In this document: one piece after another, positions 1-7,445 of the stretch | How positions within the stretch are numbered: position 1 is the stretch's first letter | Layout of the letters: every line of letters starts with the position of its first letter | Assembly (NCBI GenBank): GCA_036821905.1 | Contig: DAISIR010000001.1 | Location: 1 to 64,000, forward strand | Length of the DNA stretch: 64,000 bases | Direction of reading: 5' to 3' | Source of the DNA: Brooklawnia sp937867175 | Lineage (GTDB): Bacteria; Actinomycetota; Actinomycetes; Propionibacteriales; Propionibacteriaceae | Translations under genes and position numbers: made by a program | The notes under the pieces: generated by a model | Told to the model about the DNA's origin: nothing | The model's input: the letters and a program-made list of their open reading frames with translations, nothing else | Database searches by the model: none

Positions 1-1190
1 TGAACAAGACGGTTGATGATCTTGCCGCTCAGGCGGGTCGCGTCCTTGGTGAGTTGGGGTACTCGCCGACAACGATCCGTCGTTACACAGCGACGTGGAA
101 CAAGGTCCGGCGGTGGTGTGCTCGGCGTGGTGTCGAGCGGTTCGACGTGGAGCAGGAACGGCTGGTCGTCGTCGATTGGGGCCTTGATGGCGAGGAGCTT
201 GATACGGCGGCCACGGGCAGGCTCCGGTGTGTCCGGACTTTGCTATCGGTAGAGGCCACTGGGCGGCCACCAGCGATGTCCAAGCGTGCCCCGGCGGGAG
301 TGCCTGACCGGTTCCGGTCGGCATTCGACGGGTATGGCCTCTTCTTGGAGGAGCGTGGCCTGGCCCGTGCCACACGGTCTGGTCAGCTCAGTGTCCTGCG
401 ACGATTTCTGACGGGGTTACGTATCGATGAGCTGAGCGATCTGTCGATGGAGGACGTAACCGCGCACATGGAAACGTGTTCAGCGATGACTGCCCAGACC
501 CGGGCGGGGGTGCTTTACACGATCCGTGCGTTTTCGAGGTGGGCGTCCAGGGAAGGGCTGTGCTGTTCGGCGGTCGCGGCGGCGATGCCGGTCATCCCCG
601 GGCATAAGCACACGACGCTGCCATCGGCGTATACGGTCAAGGAGGTCTCTGCGATGGTCGCAGCCGTCGGTGAGGAATGCCCAAAGCGTGACCGAGCGAT
701 GCTGCTTGTGGCATCGATCCTCGGGCTGCGCGCCGGTGATATCAGGGCGCTGCGGCTGAGCCACATCGACTGGCGTGCCCGTCAGATCAGTTTCACCCAG
801 TCAAAGACGGGCCGGCCGGCCCGTCTCCCTCTTCCCGACGAGGTCCTATTCGCTCTGGTCGACTATCTGCGTAACGAGCGGCCCAAGGGTGGGGATGATC
901 ACGTGTTCTTGCGCCATCGCGCTCCTCACGACAGTTTCGAGCACGCATCCAATCCTTTCCACCACGTCGCCACGGCCGCGTTTGATCGCGCGGGGGTGGA
1001 CACAGCCGGTAAGCACCACGGGATGCACGCGCTGCGTCATTCCGCGGCGACGAACATGCTCGCCGGTGGCACCGCTTATCCGGTGATCTGTGGGATCTTG
1101 GGACACTCGAACGCGAACACCACCCGCAAATACATGGCCATCGACATCGAAGCGCTACGCGTCTTGTCGCTGGAGGTCCCTCGTGGATGA
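1..1190 (+). CDS. Tyrosine recombinase, first of a RIT trio (RitA-like), start codon cut by window edge
   Basis: This is a phage-integrase-family tyrosine recombinase. The window opens with TG followed in frame by Asn-Lys-Thr-Val-Asp-Asp, so the start codon is probably an NTG whose first base lies just outside; the TTG at 54 would remove part of the N-terminal SAM-like DNA-binding fold. The protein would be about 396 residues. Catalytic residues are all recognisable: Arg in LGLRAGDIRAL, Lys in TQSKTGRPARL, HALRH, the LGHSNANTT box and the Tyr nucleophile in RKYMAID. The stop overlaps the next gene by 8 bases, which suggests translational coupling. It presumably acts with the two following recombinases to move the element; the division of labour in RIT trios is not settled. 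Confidence 0.85.
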   Translation, partial: NKTVDDLAAQAGRVLGELGYSPTTIRRYTATWNKVRRWCARRGVERFDVEQERLVVVDWGLDGEELDTAATGRLRCVRTLLSVEATGRPPAMSKRAPAGVPDRFRSAFDGYGLFLEERGLARATRSGQLSVLRRFLTGLRIDELSDLSMEDVTAHMETCSAMTAQTRAGVLYTIRAFSRWASREGLCCSAVAAAMPVIPGHKHTTLPSAYTVKEVSAMVAAVGEECPKRDRAMLLVASILGLRAGDIRALRLSHIDWRARQISFTQSKTGRPARLPLPDEVLFALVDYLRNERPKGGDDHVFLRHRAPHDSFEHASNPFHHVATAAFDRAGVDTAGKHHGMHALRHSAATNMLAGGTAYPVICGILGHSNANTTRKYMAIDIEALRVLSLEVPRG

Positions 1191-2130
1191 GATCATCTCG
1201 TTCCCCGGCCCACACGGCGAGTTGTTCACCGGGTATGTGCGATACAAACGAGCCCTCGGATACGCCATCGCGGTGAGCTACCAGTACGTGCTGCGCGACA
1301 TCGCACGGTTCATCGCCGCCTACCCGCCAGCACCGGGGATCGTCTCTCGTGCCGCGATGGAAGAACTCACTGCCCGGCGATCGGACGAAAGCGTGTCGAA
1401 TCAATGCAAACGCATCACGATTCTGCGTCAGTTCAGTGTGTGGTTGGCCAGCACAGGGCACGCTCCGGCGATCCCACCCGAAGGACTTGTCCGCGACACT
1501 ACTGATTTCGTGCCCAGGATCGTGTCCGAACAAGAGATGACCCGCATCCTCGTCGTCGCTGACCGTGACGGGTCCGAGCAACGCAGGCTCCTGCTACGAC
1601 TTTTGTGGTGCTGCGGGATGCGCATCGGTGAAGCGTGCGCCCTTGTTGTCTCCGACATCAATACCGACGCCGGCACGATCCTTGTCCGGCATGCCAAGGG
1701 CGACCGGACCAGACTGTTACCCGTCTCGGCATCGTTTCGGGAGTATGCCCTCGGCTACCTCCAACGGTGCCAACTGGCCGACGCAGACCCCACGTTGCCG
1801 CTGATGGCGACATCGCGGGGAAACCAACCCCGTAGTGGCAACGCCGGCGCCGCGCTGCGCCCCTTCTTCGCCCGGGCAGGTGTCCTCACCCGTCACGGCA
1901 CACCAATCCGTCCCCATGACCTACGCCATTCCTATGCCGTCCACGCCCTGGAGAAGATGATCGACCGCGGCCTGGATGCATACGCAGCGCTGCCGCTGCT
2001 GTCCACCTACATGGGCCACGCCGACATTCACAGCACCGAGTACTACCTTCGGTTCACCCAGGACACGCTGGTGCGAATCATCGACGCGCAACAGCACGTG
2101 TCCGAGCAAGTGTTCGGCGGTGCACTATGA
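1183..2130 (+). CDS. Tyrosine recombinase, second of a RIT trio (RitB-like)
   Basis: A 315-residue tyrosine recombinase. I chose the GTG at 1183, eight bases inside the previous gene, because the protein then begins with the family-like core-binding domain (DEIISFPGPHGELFTGYV); an open frame continues upstream but is only a shadow of the first recombinase. Catalytic residues are intact: Arg in CGMRIGEACAL, Lys in RHAKGDRTRLLP, HDLRH, YMGHADIHST and the Tyr in EYYLRF. The stop TGA overlaps the next start as ATGA (2127-2130). The order, strand and overlaps match RIT elements, in which the middle gene is usually the shortest, as here. Confidence 0.85.
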   Translation: MDEIISFPGPHGELFTGYVRYKRALGYAIAVSYQYVLRDIARFIAAYPPAPGIVSRAAMEELTARRSDESVSNQCKRITILRQFSVWLASTGHAPAIPPEGLVRDTTDFVPRIVSEQEMTRILVVADRDGSEQRRLLLRLLWCCGMRIGEACALVVSDINTDAGTILVRHAKGDRTRLLPVSASFREYALGYLQRCQLADADPTLPLMATSRGNQPRSGNAGAALRPFFARAGVLTRHGTPIRPHDLRHSYAVHALEKMIDRGLDAYAALPLLSTYMGHADIHSTEYYLRFTQDTLVRIIDAQQHVSEQVFGGAL

Positions 2131-3122
2131 AAGAGTTCCCCGCACTGTTGCAGACCTTCCTCATCGACTACCTGCCCAGAAGGCGAGGGTTCAGCCCCCA
2201 CACGGTGGCGTCATACCGTGACGCGTTCGTGCTGCTGCTGAAGTGGATGAGCACCCACAACAACATGGCACCAGACAAAGTCACCATGGCCAGCCTGGAC
2301 CCGGACCGCATCGACCAGTTCACCCGGTGGCTGCGCGAGGACCGCCAATGCGCAGTGTCGACGACCAATGCCCGCGTCGCGGCGATCAAATCCTTCGCTA
2401 AGTTCGTGCAGTCCGAAGCTCCCGAACACCTCGAGACCTGTCGGCGCCTCCTTGAGATCCCCACAGTGAAGACACCCCAATCAGCGCAGGTCGACTACCT
2501 CAGCGTGCACGCCGTGCAACTAGTCATCACAGCCTCCTCCCACAGGCTGCGGGAACTAGCACTACTGTCCGTGCTCTACGATTCCGGTGCCCGAGTCAGC
2601 GAGATCTGCGCCCTGCGCGTCGGTGATCTGACACTGTCTCGACCACACACCGCGCACCTCACTGGGAAAGGACGAAAGACACGCATCATCCCGCTGTCGG
2701 CACAAGTCGGCCAGATCATGGCACGCTACACCGCCACCGACCGCCCCGACGCGACACCGGCCGAACCGCTGTTCGTGAACCGGAGCAACACCGCGCTCGG
2801 CAGAGCAGGGATCGCCTACCTGCTACAAAAGAACGTCGCCACCGCGCACCACGATCACCCCGACGTCGTCCCGGCACAAGCTCACCCCCACGTCATGCGC
2901 CATTCCAAAGCCATGCATCTTCTCGACGCCGGTGTGAACCTGATCTACATCCGCGACTTCCTCGGGCACGAAAGCGTCACAACCACCGAGATCTACGCCC
3001 GCGCAAGCACCGAGGCCAAACGACGAGCGATCGAAGCCGGGCAAGCGAACATCATCCCCCAAAGCCCCTACGGAAAGAAGGAACAAGCCGACCTTCTCGG
3101 CTGGCTCCGCCACCTCCTGTGA
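2127..3122 (+). CDS. Tyrosine recombinase, third of a RIT trio (RitC-like)
   Basis: A 331-residue XerC/D-like tyrosine recombinase starting at the ATG that overlaps the previous stop. The N-terminal 100 residues form a core-binding domain (LIDYLPRRRGFSPHTVASYR). The catalytic domain has Arg in YDSGARVSEICAL, Lys in LTGKGRKTRIIPL, HVMRH, FLGHESVTTTE and the Tyr nucleophile in IYARAS, so it looks active. It is followed within 15 bases by the presumed recombination site of the element. No cargo gene lies between it and the element end. Confidence 0.85.
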   Translation: MKEFPALLQTFLIDYLPRRRGFSPHTVASYRDAFVLLLKWMSTHNNMAPDKVTMASLDPDRIDQFTRWLREDRQCAVSTTNARVAAIKSFAKFVQSEAPEHLETCRRLLEIPTVKTPQSAQVDYLSVHAVQLVITASSHRLRELALLSVLYDSGARVSEICALRVGDLTLSRPHTAHLTGKGRKTRIIPLSAQVGQIMARYTATDRPDATPAEPLFVNRSNTALGRAGIAYLLQKNVATAHHDHPDVVPAQAHPHVMRHSKAMHLLDAGVNLIYIRDFLGHESVTTTEIYARASTEAKRRAIEAGQANIIPQSPYGKKEQADLLGWLRHLL

Positions 3123-3132
3123 CAACGCCCAA

Positions 3133-3213
3133 TTATGTGAAGTCGTGCCGTCCACCAGAGCACGCCAAAAGAGGCTTGTCATGGTGAACTTCGCATTACC
3201 TCACTCCGCATTA
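3133..3213. repeat. RIT right-end repeats, candidate recombination site
   Basis: The minus strand shows TAATGCGGAGT (3203-3213) and TAATGCGAAGT (3188-3198) as direct repeats 15 bases apart. The plus strand shows TTATGTGAAGT at 3133-3143, matching the second in 9 of 11 positions in inverted orientation. Such half-sites suit binding by the recombinases encoded just upstream. The exact crossover point cannot be set without the left end. Confidence 0.5.
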
Positions 3214-3498
3214 GAGCAGCTTCAGCGTGACCCCGACCTTCGCGAGCTCTTTGTGAACCTGATCCCAGTCCGGCTGCGCGTGAACACTGTCGTGCTCACC
3301 TCGCCCCGGGAACAGCCGCGCATACACCTCCGCGTCCTCGAGATCAGCGACAGCGTCGTAATCGATGCCCTCCCGGTCGGCGGCCTCGAACACCGCCATC
3401 ACCGAGTGCCGAGACATGCCCTGCGCCTCGATCCGTCGCTTCGAGAACCCCTCCGCGCGAAGCCGGAGCACCAGCTTCGCCTTGATCCTGCGTACCAT
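3211..3498 (-). pseudogene. istA: IS21-family transposase IstA, N-terminal fragment truncated by the RIT element
   Basis: The fragment starts at the ATG at 3498 (MVRRIKAKLVLRLRAEGFS) and reads as the typical N-terminus of IS21 IstA: a helix-turn-helix region (SKRRIEAQGMSRHSVMAVFE), then EVYARLFPGRGEHDSV and a segment ending VTLKLL. IstA is normally about 500 residues with a DDE domain; here it stops after 95 residues exactly where the RIT repeats begin. The rest of istA, and the ATPase gene istB, may lie beyond the RIT element outside the window. Confidence 0.85.
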
Positions 3499-3644
3499 CC
3501 GAACTACTCCTTCTGCCGCGTGATTGGCCACACGGCAGAAGGAGCCTATGAAGATGGTGCTGACGCCGAATATTCGGTGGTGCTCAACGACGAGAACACG
3601 TCGCTCAGCGAGCGGTGCTCAACCGCAATACCGATGGTGCTCAG
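3214..3644 (-). mobile_element. Left-end remnant of an IS21-family insertion sequence
   Basis: The remnant holds the start of istA, a hairpin upstream of it, and a terminal array of the unit GGTGCT (TGAGCACC on the minus strand, reading inward) at 3556, 3579, 3614 and 3636. Multiple short terminal repeats of this kind are a known IS21-family feature and bind the transposase. The outer tip probably lies at about 3644, beyond which coding sequence of a host gene begins. Confidence 0.7.
3507..3544. repeat. 12-bp stem hairpin upstream of istA
   Basis: CTCCTTCTGCCG at 3507-3518 pairs perfectly with CGGCAGAAGGAG at 3533-3544, with three further pairs after one mismatch and a six-base loop. It lies 9 bases upstream of the istA start, where a transposon could use it to stop incoming transcripts or hide the ribosome site. 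There is no T tract. Confidence 0.6.
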
Positions 3645-3788
3645 AGGACCAAATACTCAATTGCGGACGCGTCCATTCTGGGACGCCGGGTCTCGATGGG
3701 AGGCGGCACGCACGGGGTGTCGGTCTCGCTTGACGCCGATTCGCTGGCCCAGGCGCTGCACGCGACTGTCGCCGATATCTTCGAGTGA
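3645..3788 (+). pseudogene. 3' remnant of an unidentified host gene truncated by the IS21 element
   Basis: Directly beyond the IS tip a frame of 47 codons runs to TGA at 3786-3788, ending SLAQALHATVADIFE. It has the codon use of a normal high-GC gene and stops 10 bases before the convergent next gene, as a real C-terminus would. There is no start codon of its own. I cannot name the family from this short piece. Confidence 0.45.
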
Positions 3789-3798
3789 GGCGTGTGAT

Positions 3799-4248
3799 TC
3801 AGTCCTCGGGCCGCGTCCGAAGTTCCAGGATGCCCAAGACGAAGGCCGCCGCACCCACCGCGGAGCTGGCGGCGACGATCGTCCACCAGCCGGGCAGGAC
3901 GAGGCCTCCCAGCGCTCCGACGGCTCCGATGACCAAGCCGGTCACCAATACCGCGAACAGCACCCCACGGGCAATCCGCTGGCTTCCGGGGGAATCGTTG
4001 GCGGCCCCGAGTTGGGGGACGAAGAGCCAAGCCACGCAGACCAGCAACCAGATCGCCCACAGCACCCCGCCGATACCGATGGGTTGATCCTGAAGTATCA
4101 ACGAGACGACGAAAGCTGCCTCGACGACCAGAAAGACCGCGAAAACGATCAGGAACCGGCCGCGTCGGCTACCCGGCATCTGCCGCGGTTTGAAGACGGA
4201 ATCGGTGATTCGGGACAAATCATTGATCGAACGGGGATCTCGAGCCAT
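3799..4248 (-). CDS. Small membrane protein of unknown function, four predicted helices
   Basis: A 149-residue protein. I chose the ATG at 4248, two bases after the stop of the upstream acetyltransferase, rather than a longer open frame that only overlaps that gene. A basic N-terminus of about 35 residues (MARDPRSINDLSR) precedes four hydrophobic stretches: FLIVFAVFLVVEAAFVV, GGVLWAIWLLVCVAWLF, FAVLVTGLVIGAVGALGGLVL and a C-terminal one around AAFVLGIL. It ends ELRTRPED. I recognise no family. It is probably co-transcribed with the acetyltransferase and possibly sigA. Confidence 0.7.
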   Translation of the reverse strand: MARDPRSINDLSRITDSVFKPRQMPGSRRGRFLIVFAVFLVVEAAFVVSLILQDQPIGIGGVLWAIWLLVCVAWLFVPQLGAANDSPGSQRIARGVLFAVLVTGLVIGAVGALGGLVLPGWWTIVAASSAVGAAAFVLGILELRTRPED

Positions 4249-4250
4249 CT

Positions 4251-4781
4251 TCAGGCGAGCCTCACCAAGCGGATTTCGGTCGGCGGTTGGACGCCATCGC
4301 GCCCGGCGGTCAGATGGTCGGAGATGCGGGAGGCACCATCCATCGCAAACCCGTGCCGCCGGTAGAAGCCGATCGCCCGGTCGTTGGCGGGTAGCGTCCA
4401 CAGAAACGCCGGCGAGTTGCCGATCGCGGTCAGCAGCAACTCGTCAGTCAACCCAGAGCCCTTCGCCTCATCCAAGGCGAAGAGCATCTTGAGTTCCAAG
4501 GGCGTCGGGGCTTCCGGGTCGTCGGAGTCGCCAGCATAGGCCATCGCCACGATGGCCTCGCCGGTGGTTCGCTGGGCCACCCAGATCTGCGCCCCGTCCT
4601 CGGTCGCCCGCCACCACTGCCGGATTCGCGGGACGACGTAATCGTCGCTGGTCATCGCGTCGAGTACGGCCCCCGACACGATTCCACCGTAGGACTCACG
4701 CACAGCGGCGGCCACCAGCCGGGCGGCCGCCTCGACCTCTGCCAAGCGCTCGGCCTGCTTGATCCGATACTGCCCCGCCAT
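4251..4781 (-). CDS. GNAT-family N-acetyltransferase
   Basis: A 176-residue acetyltransferase of the GCN5 superfamily. The acetyl-CoA site is seen in LKMLFALDEAKGSGLTDELL, and the C-terminal motif in NDRAIGFYRRHGFAMDG is typical. The substrate cannot be told. The ATG at 4781 lies 10 bases after the sigA stop; an ATG at 4808 inside sigA would add nine residues. The close spacing suggests an operon sigA - acetyltransferase - membrane protein. Confidence 0.8.
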   Translation of the reverse strand: MAGQYRIKQAERLAEVEAAARLVAAAVRESYGGIVSGAVLDAMTSDDYVVPRIRQWWRATEDGAQIWVAQRTTGEAIVAMAYAGDSDDPEAPTPLELKMLFALDEAKGSGLTDELLLTAIGNSPAFLWTLPANDRAIGFYRRHGFAMDGASRISDHLTAGRDGVQPPTEIRLVRLA

Positions 4782-4791
4782 CACTCGGCTC

Positions 4792-6162
4792 TCATTCCAG
4801 ATAGTCACGCAGAATTTGCGAACGAGACGGATGACGCAACTTACTCATCGTCTTGGACTCAATCTGGCGGATGCGCTCGCGGGTCACGCCGTAGACCTTG
4901 CCGATCTCGTCGAGCGTCTTGGGCTGGCCGTCGGTCAGGCCGAAGCGCATCGACACGACGCCAGCTTCGCGCTCACTCAGTGTGTCAAGCACATCGTGCA
5001 ACTGCTCCTGCAACAACGTGAAGTTGACTGCATCGGCGGGCACAATGGCCTCGGAGTCCTCGATCAGGTCTCCGAACTCCGAGTCGCCGTCCTCACCGAG
5101 CGGGGTGTGCAGCGAGATGGGCTCGCGACCATACTTCTGCACCTCAATGACCTTCTCGGGGGTCATGTCGAGTTCCCGGGCCAGTTCCTCGGGAAGCGGT
5201 TCGCGACCCAAGTCTTGCAGCATCTGGCGCTGCACACGGGCCAGCTTGTTGATGACCTCGACCATGTGGACCGGAATGCGGATGGTGCGCGCCTGATCGG
5301 CCATGGCGCGGGTGATCGCCTGCTTGATCCACCAAGTGGCATAGGTGGAGAACTTATAGCCCTTGGCGTAGTCGAACTTCTCAACTGCCCTGATCAGCCC
5401 CAAGTTACCCTCCTGGATCAGGTCCAGGAAGAGCATGCCCCGTCCCGTGTAACGTTTCGCCAGCGAGACCACCAGCCGCAGGTTGGCCTCCAACAAGTGG
5501 TTCTTAGCGCGCCGCCCATCATCGACGATCCACTCGTAGTCTTCGAAGTCCTTCGCCGAGACACTGCCCTCGTTCATCTGCTCCTCGGCGAACAGCCCCG
5601 CCTCGATACGCTTGGCAAGGTCGACCTCCTGCTCAGCATTGAGCAGTGCCACCTTGCCGATCTGCTTCAGATAGTCCTTCACAGGGTCGGCGGTGGCCCC
5701 CGCCGAGACAACCTGCTGCTCGGGCTCATCGGTCTCGTCCGAGTCGGAGAGGTTGAAGCCCTGTTCATCGGCCACCAGTTCGGCCTCGTCCTTGGCGGCC
5801 TCCCTGGAGTCAAACTGGGAGTCGTCCACATCGTCGAGGTTGCGCTTCTTACCTCCCACGGTGAGTACCACGTCGTCCCCGTCGCGCTCTACCTTGACGT
5901 CGATGACCTGTTCCGCAAGCTCCTGCACGGTGGGCTCGTCCTCGACGCTGCTGCTGCGCGAAGCGGGTGCCGACTTGGGCTTACCGACCGACGTCCTGGA
6001 GCCGGCCGCCTTGGTGGCGCGAGTGCGTGAGACGGGAGCCTTCGCGGGGGCCTCCACGGGTACCTCGACTTCGGCTGCCTGCGGCTGCGCGGCCTCCGCC
6101 TTGGCGCGAGTGCGGGGAGCCTTCGCGGAAGTGGTGGCAGCCTTATGGGTGATGGGCGTCAC
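4792..6162 (-). CDS. sigA: RNA polymerase primary sigma factor (SigA/HrdB)
   Basis: A 456-residue housekeeping sigma-70. The first 120 residues are Ala/Lys/Pro-rich with an acidic part, typical of actinobacterial primary sigmas. Region 1.2 is DPVKDYLKQIGKVALLNAEQ; region 2 has the core-binding and -10 elements in LVVSLAKRYTGRGMLFLDLI and KFSTYATWWIKQAITRAMAD; region 4 ends with GVTRERIRQIESKTMSKL for the -35 box. The GTG start at 6162 has AAAGG on its upstream side at good distance. It diverges from sigB with 280 bases between them. Confidence 0.97.
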   Translation of the reverse strand: MTPITHKAATTSAKAPRTRAKAEAAQPQAAEVEVPVEAPAKAPVSRTRATKAAGSRTSVGKPKSAPASRSSSVEDEPTVQELAEQVIDVKVERDGDDVVLTVGGKKRNLDDVDDSQFDSREAAKDEAELVADEQGFNLSDSDETDEPEQQVVSAGATADPVKDYLKQIGKVALLNAEQEVDLAKRIEAGLFAEEQMNEGSVSAKDFEDYEWIVDDGRRAKNHLLEANLRLVVSLAKRYTGRGMLFLDLIQEGNLGLIRAVEKFDYAKGYKFSTYATWWIKQAITRAMADQARTIRIPVHMVEVINKLARVQRQMLQDLGREPLPEELARELDMTPEKVIEVQKYGREPISLHTPLGEDGDSEFGDLIEDSEAIVPADAVNFTLLQEQLHDVLDTLSEREAGVVSMRFGLTDGQPKTLDEIGKVYGVTRERIRQIESKTMSKLRHPSRSQILRDYLE

Positions 6163-6442
6163 AAGTGACCTTTCGGAAGCCGTTCTTCAAACTCAGGGTG
6201 CTTCCCCTACACCCTGGGTTGTAGAGAGCACCTTGATCTATTTTGCCACGGCACAGCAAACCAGTTTGCGTGCGAGGCCATGTGGCGGGTAAACCCACGG
6301 AGGGGGAGAACGAGAACCGAACGTGCGACCCGGGTCGTGGTTTGCCCCCACCCCCTCCGGGTTCACCGCTTCTACCACCTGGCGGGAAGAAAATCCACAG
6401 GTTCGTGCGTTACATCTTGCGTTGAAAGAAAGGCAGATGCCC
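6163..6442. promoter_or_regulatory. Shared intergenic region between divergent sigA and sigB
   Basis: This 280-base region must hold promoters for both sigma genes. On the sigA side (about 6225-6265) an AT-richer patch contains TAGATC, which could be a -10 box, but no convincing -35 box is placed. On the sigB side AAGAAAGG at 6426-6433 is the ribosome site. An interrupted GGAGGGGG/CCCCCTCC pair spans about 6299-6358. No ORF here is credible. Confidence 0.5.
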
Positions 6443-7378
6443 ATGGATACCAAAACTCGTGTACGCACCAATGATGGCATAGACGGCAAGGACTCAGTGG
6501 GCCTGTACTTGGACTCCATCGCCAAGACGCCGCTGTTGACCGCGGAACAAGAGGTGGAGTTGGCACGCCTGATCGAAGCGGGCCAGTTCGCCCAAGCAGT
6601 ACTGGACGGACGCGCTACCACCGATGTTGACGTCACCTTCGAGGAACTACAACTGCTCGCCCGCCAAGGTGAGGACGCCATGCAGCACTTCGTGCGTGCC
6701 AACCTTCGTCTGGTCGTTTCGGTCGCCAGGAAGTACGGGCGCTCGCAGATGCCGCTACTGGACTTGGTCCAGGAGGGCAATACTGGCCTGATCCGCGCGG
6801 TCGAGAAGTTCGACTACACCAAGGGATTCAAGTTCTCGACCTATGCCACTTGGTGGGTGCGTCAGGCCATCAGTCGCGGCATCGCGCAGCAGGGACGCAT
6901 CGTCCGGCTGCCGGTGCACGTCGCTGAGCAGGTCAACCAGATCTCGGCGGTTCGCCGCAACTTGGAACGCAACCTTGGCCGTGAACCCGAAGTCCACGAG
7001 ATCGCCCGCGAACTCGACGTGACTGAGGAGAAGGTCATCGACCTGATCCGTTACAGCCGCGAACACGTCAGTCTGGATGCACCGGTCGAGGAGGACGGCG
7101 ACACTTCGCTGGGCGACCTGATCGCACGCGAGACCTCACCCGGTCCCGATGAAGTCGTCCTCAGTCAAGAGGATCGTGACCGTTTGGACACGATGCTCGA
7201 GAACCTGGACGAGCGGTCGGCGGACGTCGTACGCCGGCGCTACGGACTGGTCGACGGTCGTCAGGCGAAGCTGGCCGACATTGGCCAGGTCTGGGGAATC
7301 ACCGCCGAGCGCGTCCGCCAGATCGAGCGGGCCGCCTTGGTAATGCTCCGGGAGAAGAGCACCGCCGCGGTGGCCTGA
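6443..7378 (+). CDS. sigB: RNA polymerase sigma factor SigB (principal-like, group 2)
   Basis: A 311-residue sigma-70 lacking the long N-terminal extension of SigA but very similar from region 1.2 on (DSVGLYLDSIAKTPLLTAEQ; LVVSVARKYGRSQMPLLDLV; KFSTYATWWVRQAISRGIAQ; GITAERVRQIERAALVML). Group 2 sigmas of this type serve stress or stationary-phase promoters in other actinobacteria. Two ATG codons compete: 6437 is 3 bases after AAAGG, 6443 is 9 bases after it, so the second is preferred. A strong terminator follows. Confidence 0.93.
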   Translation: MDTKTRVRTNDGIDGKDSVGLYLDSIAKTPLLTAEQEVELARLIEAGQFAQAVLDGRATTDVDVTFEELQLLARQGEDAMQHFVRANLRLVVSVARKYGRSQMPLLDLVQEGNTGLIRAVEKFDYTKGFKFSTYATWWVRQAISRGIAQQGRIVRLPVHVAEQVNQISAVRRNLERNLGREPEVHEIARELDVTEEKVIDLIRYSREHVSLDAPVEEDGDTSLGDLIARETSPGPDEVVLSQEDRDRLDTMLENLDERSADVVRRRYGLVDGRQAKLADIGQVWGITAERVRQIERAALVMLREKSTAAVA

Positions 7379-7398
7379 GTCACGCCTTCCAACCAAGC

Positions 7399-7427
7399 GA
7401 AACCCCGGCCGCATTGGCCGGGGTTTC
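7399..7427. terminator. Intrinsic terminator between sigB and tesB
   Basis: GAAACCCCGGCC (7399-7410) pairs with GGCCGGGGTTTC (7416-7427) around a GCATT loop. It can end transcripts of both convergent genes. Confidence 0.85.
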
Positions 7428-7445
7428 GTCGCCTCGCTGCCGGGT

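Larger units (their letters stand above)
1..3213 (+). mobile_element. RIT (recombinase-in-trio) element, left end outside the window
   Basis: Three consecutive tyrosine recombinase genes on one strand overlap by 8 and 4 bases, which is the hallmark of RIT elements. The right end is placed near 3213 because istA-coding sequence resumes immediately beyond it on the other strand. The end carries an 11-base motif TAATGCGRAGT twice in direct orientation on the minus strand (3203-3213 and 3188-3198) and a related inverted copy on the plus strand at 3133-3143. These look like recombinase binding sites. The left end and any target duplication lie outside the window. Confidence 0.8.

Noticed and set aside
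793..1581. Long minus-strand frame across the first two recombinases
   Set aside because: It is antisense to two clear recombinase genes, mixes unrelated composition and has no family resemblance.
3145..4365. 406-codon plus-strand frame after the RIT element
   Set aside because: It crosses the IS21 remnant, a gene boundary and the antisense of the membrane protein; the product has no coherent domain.
4759..6030. 423-codon plus-strand frame antisense to sigA
   Set aside because: The opposite strand encodes an unmistakable primary sigma factor; the frame is a by-product of high GC.
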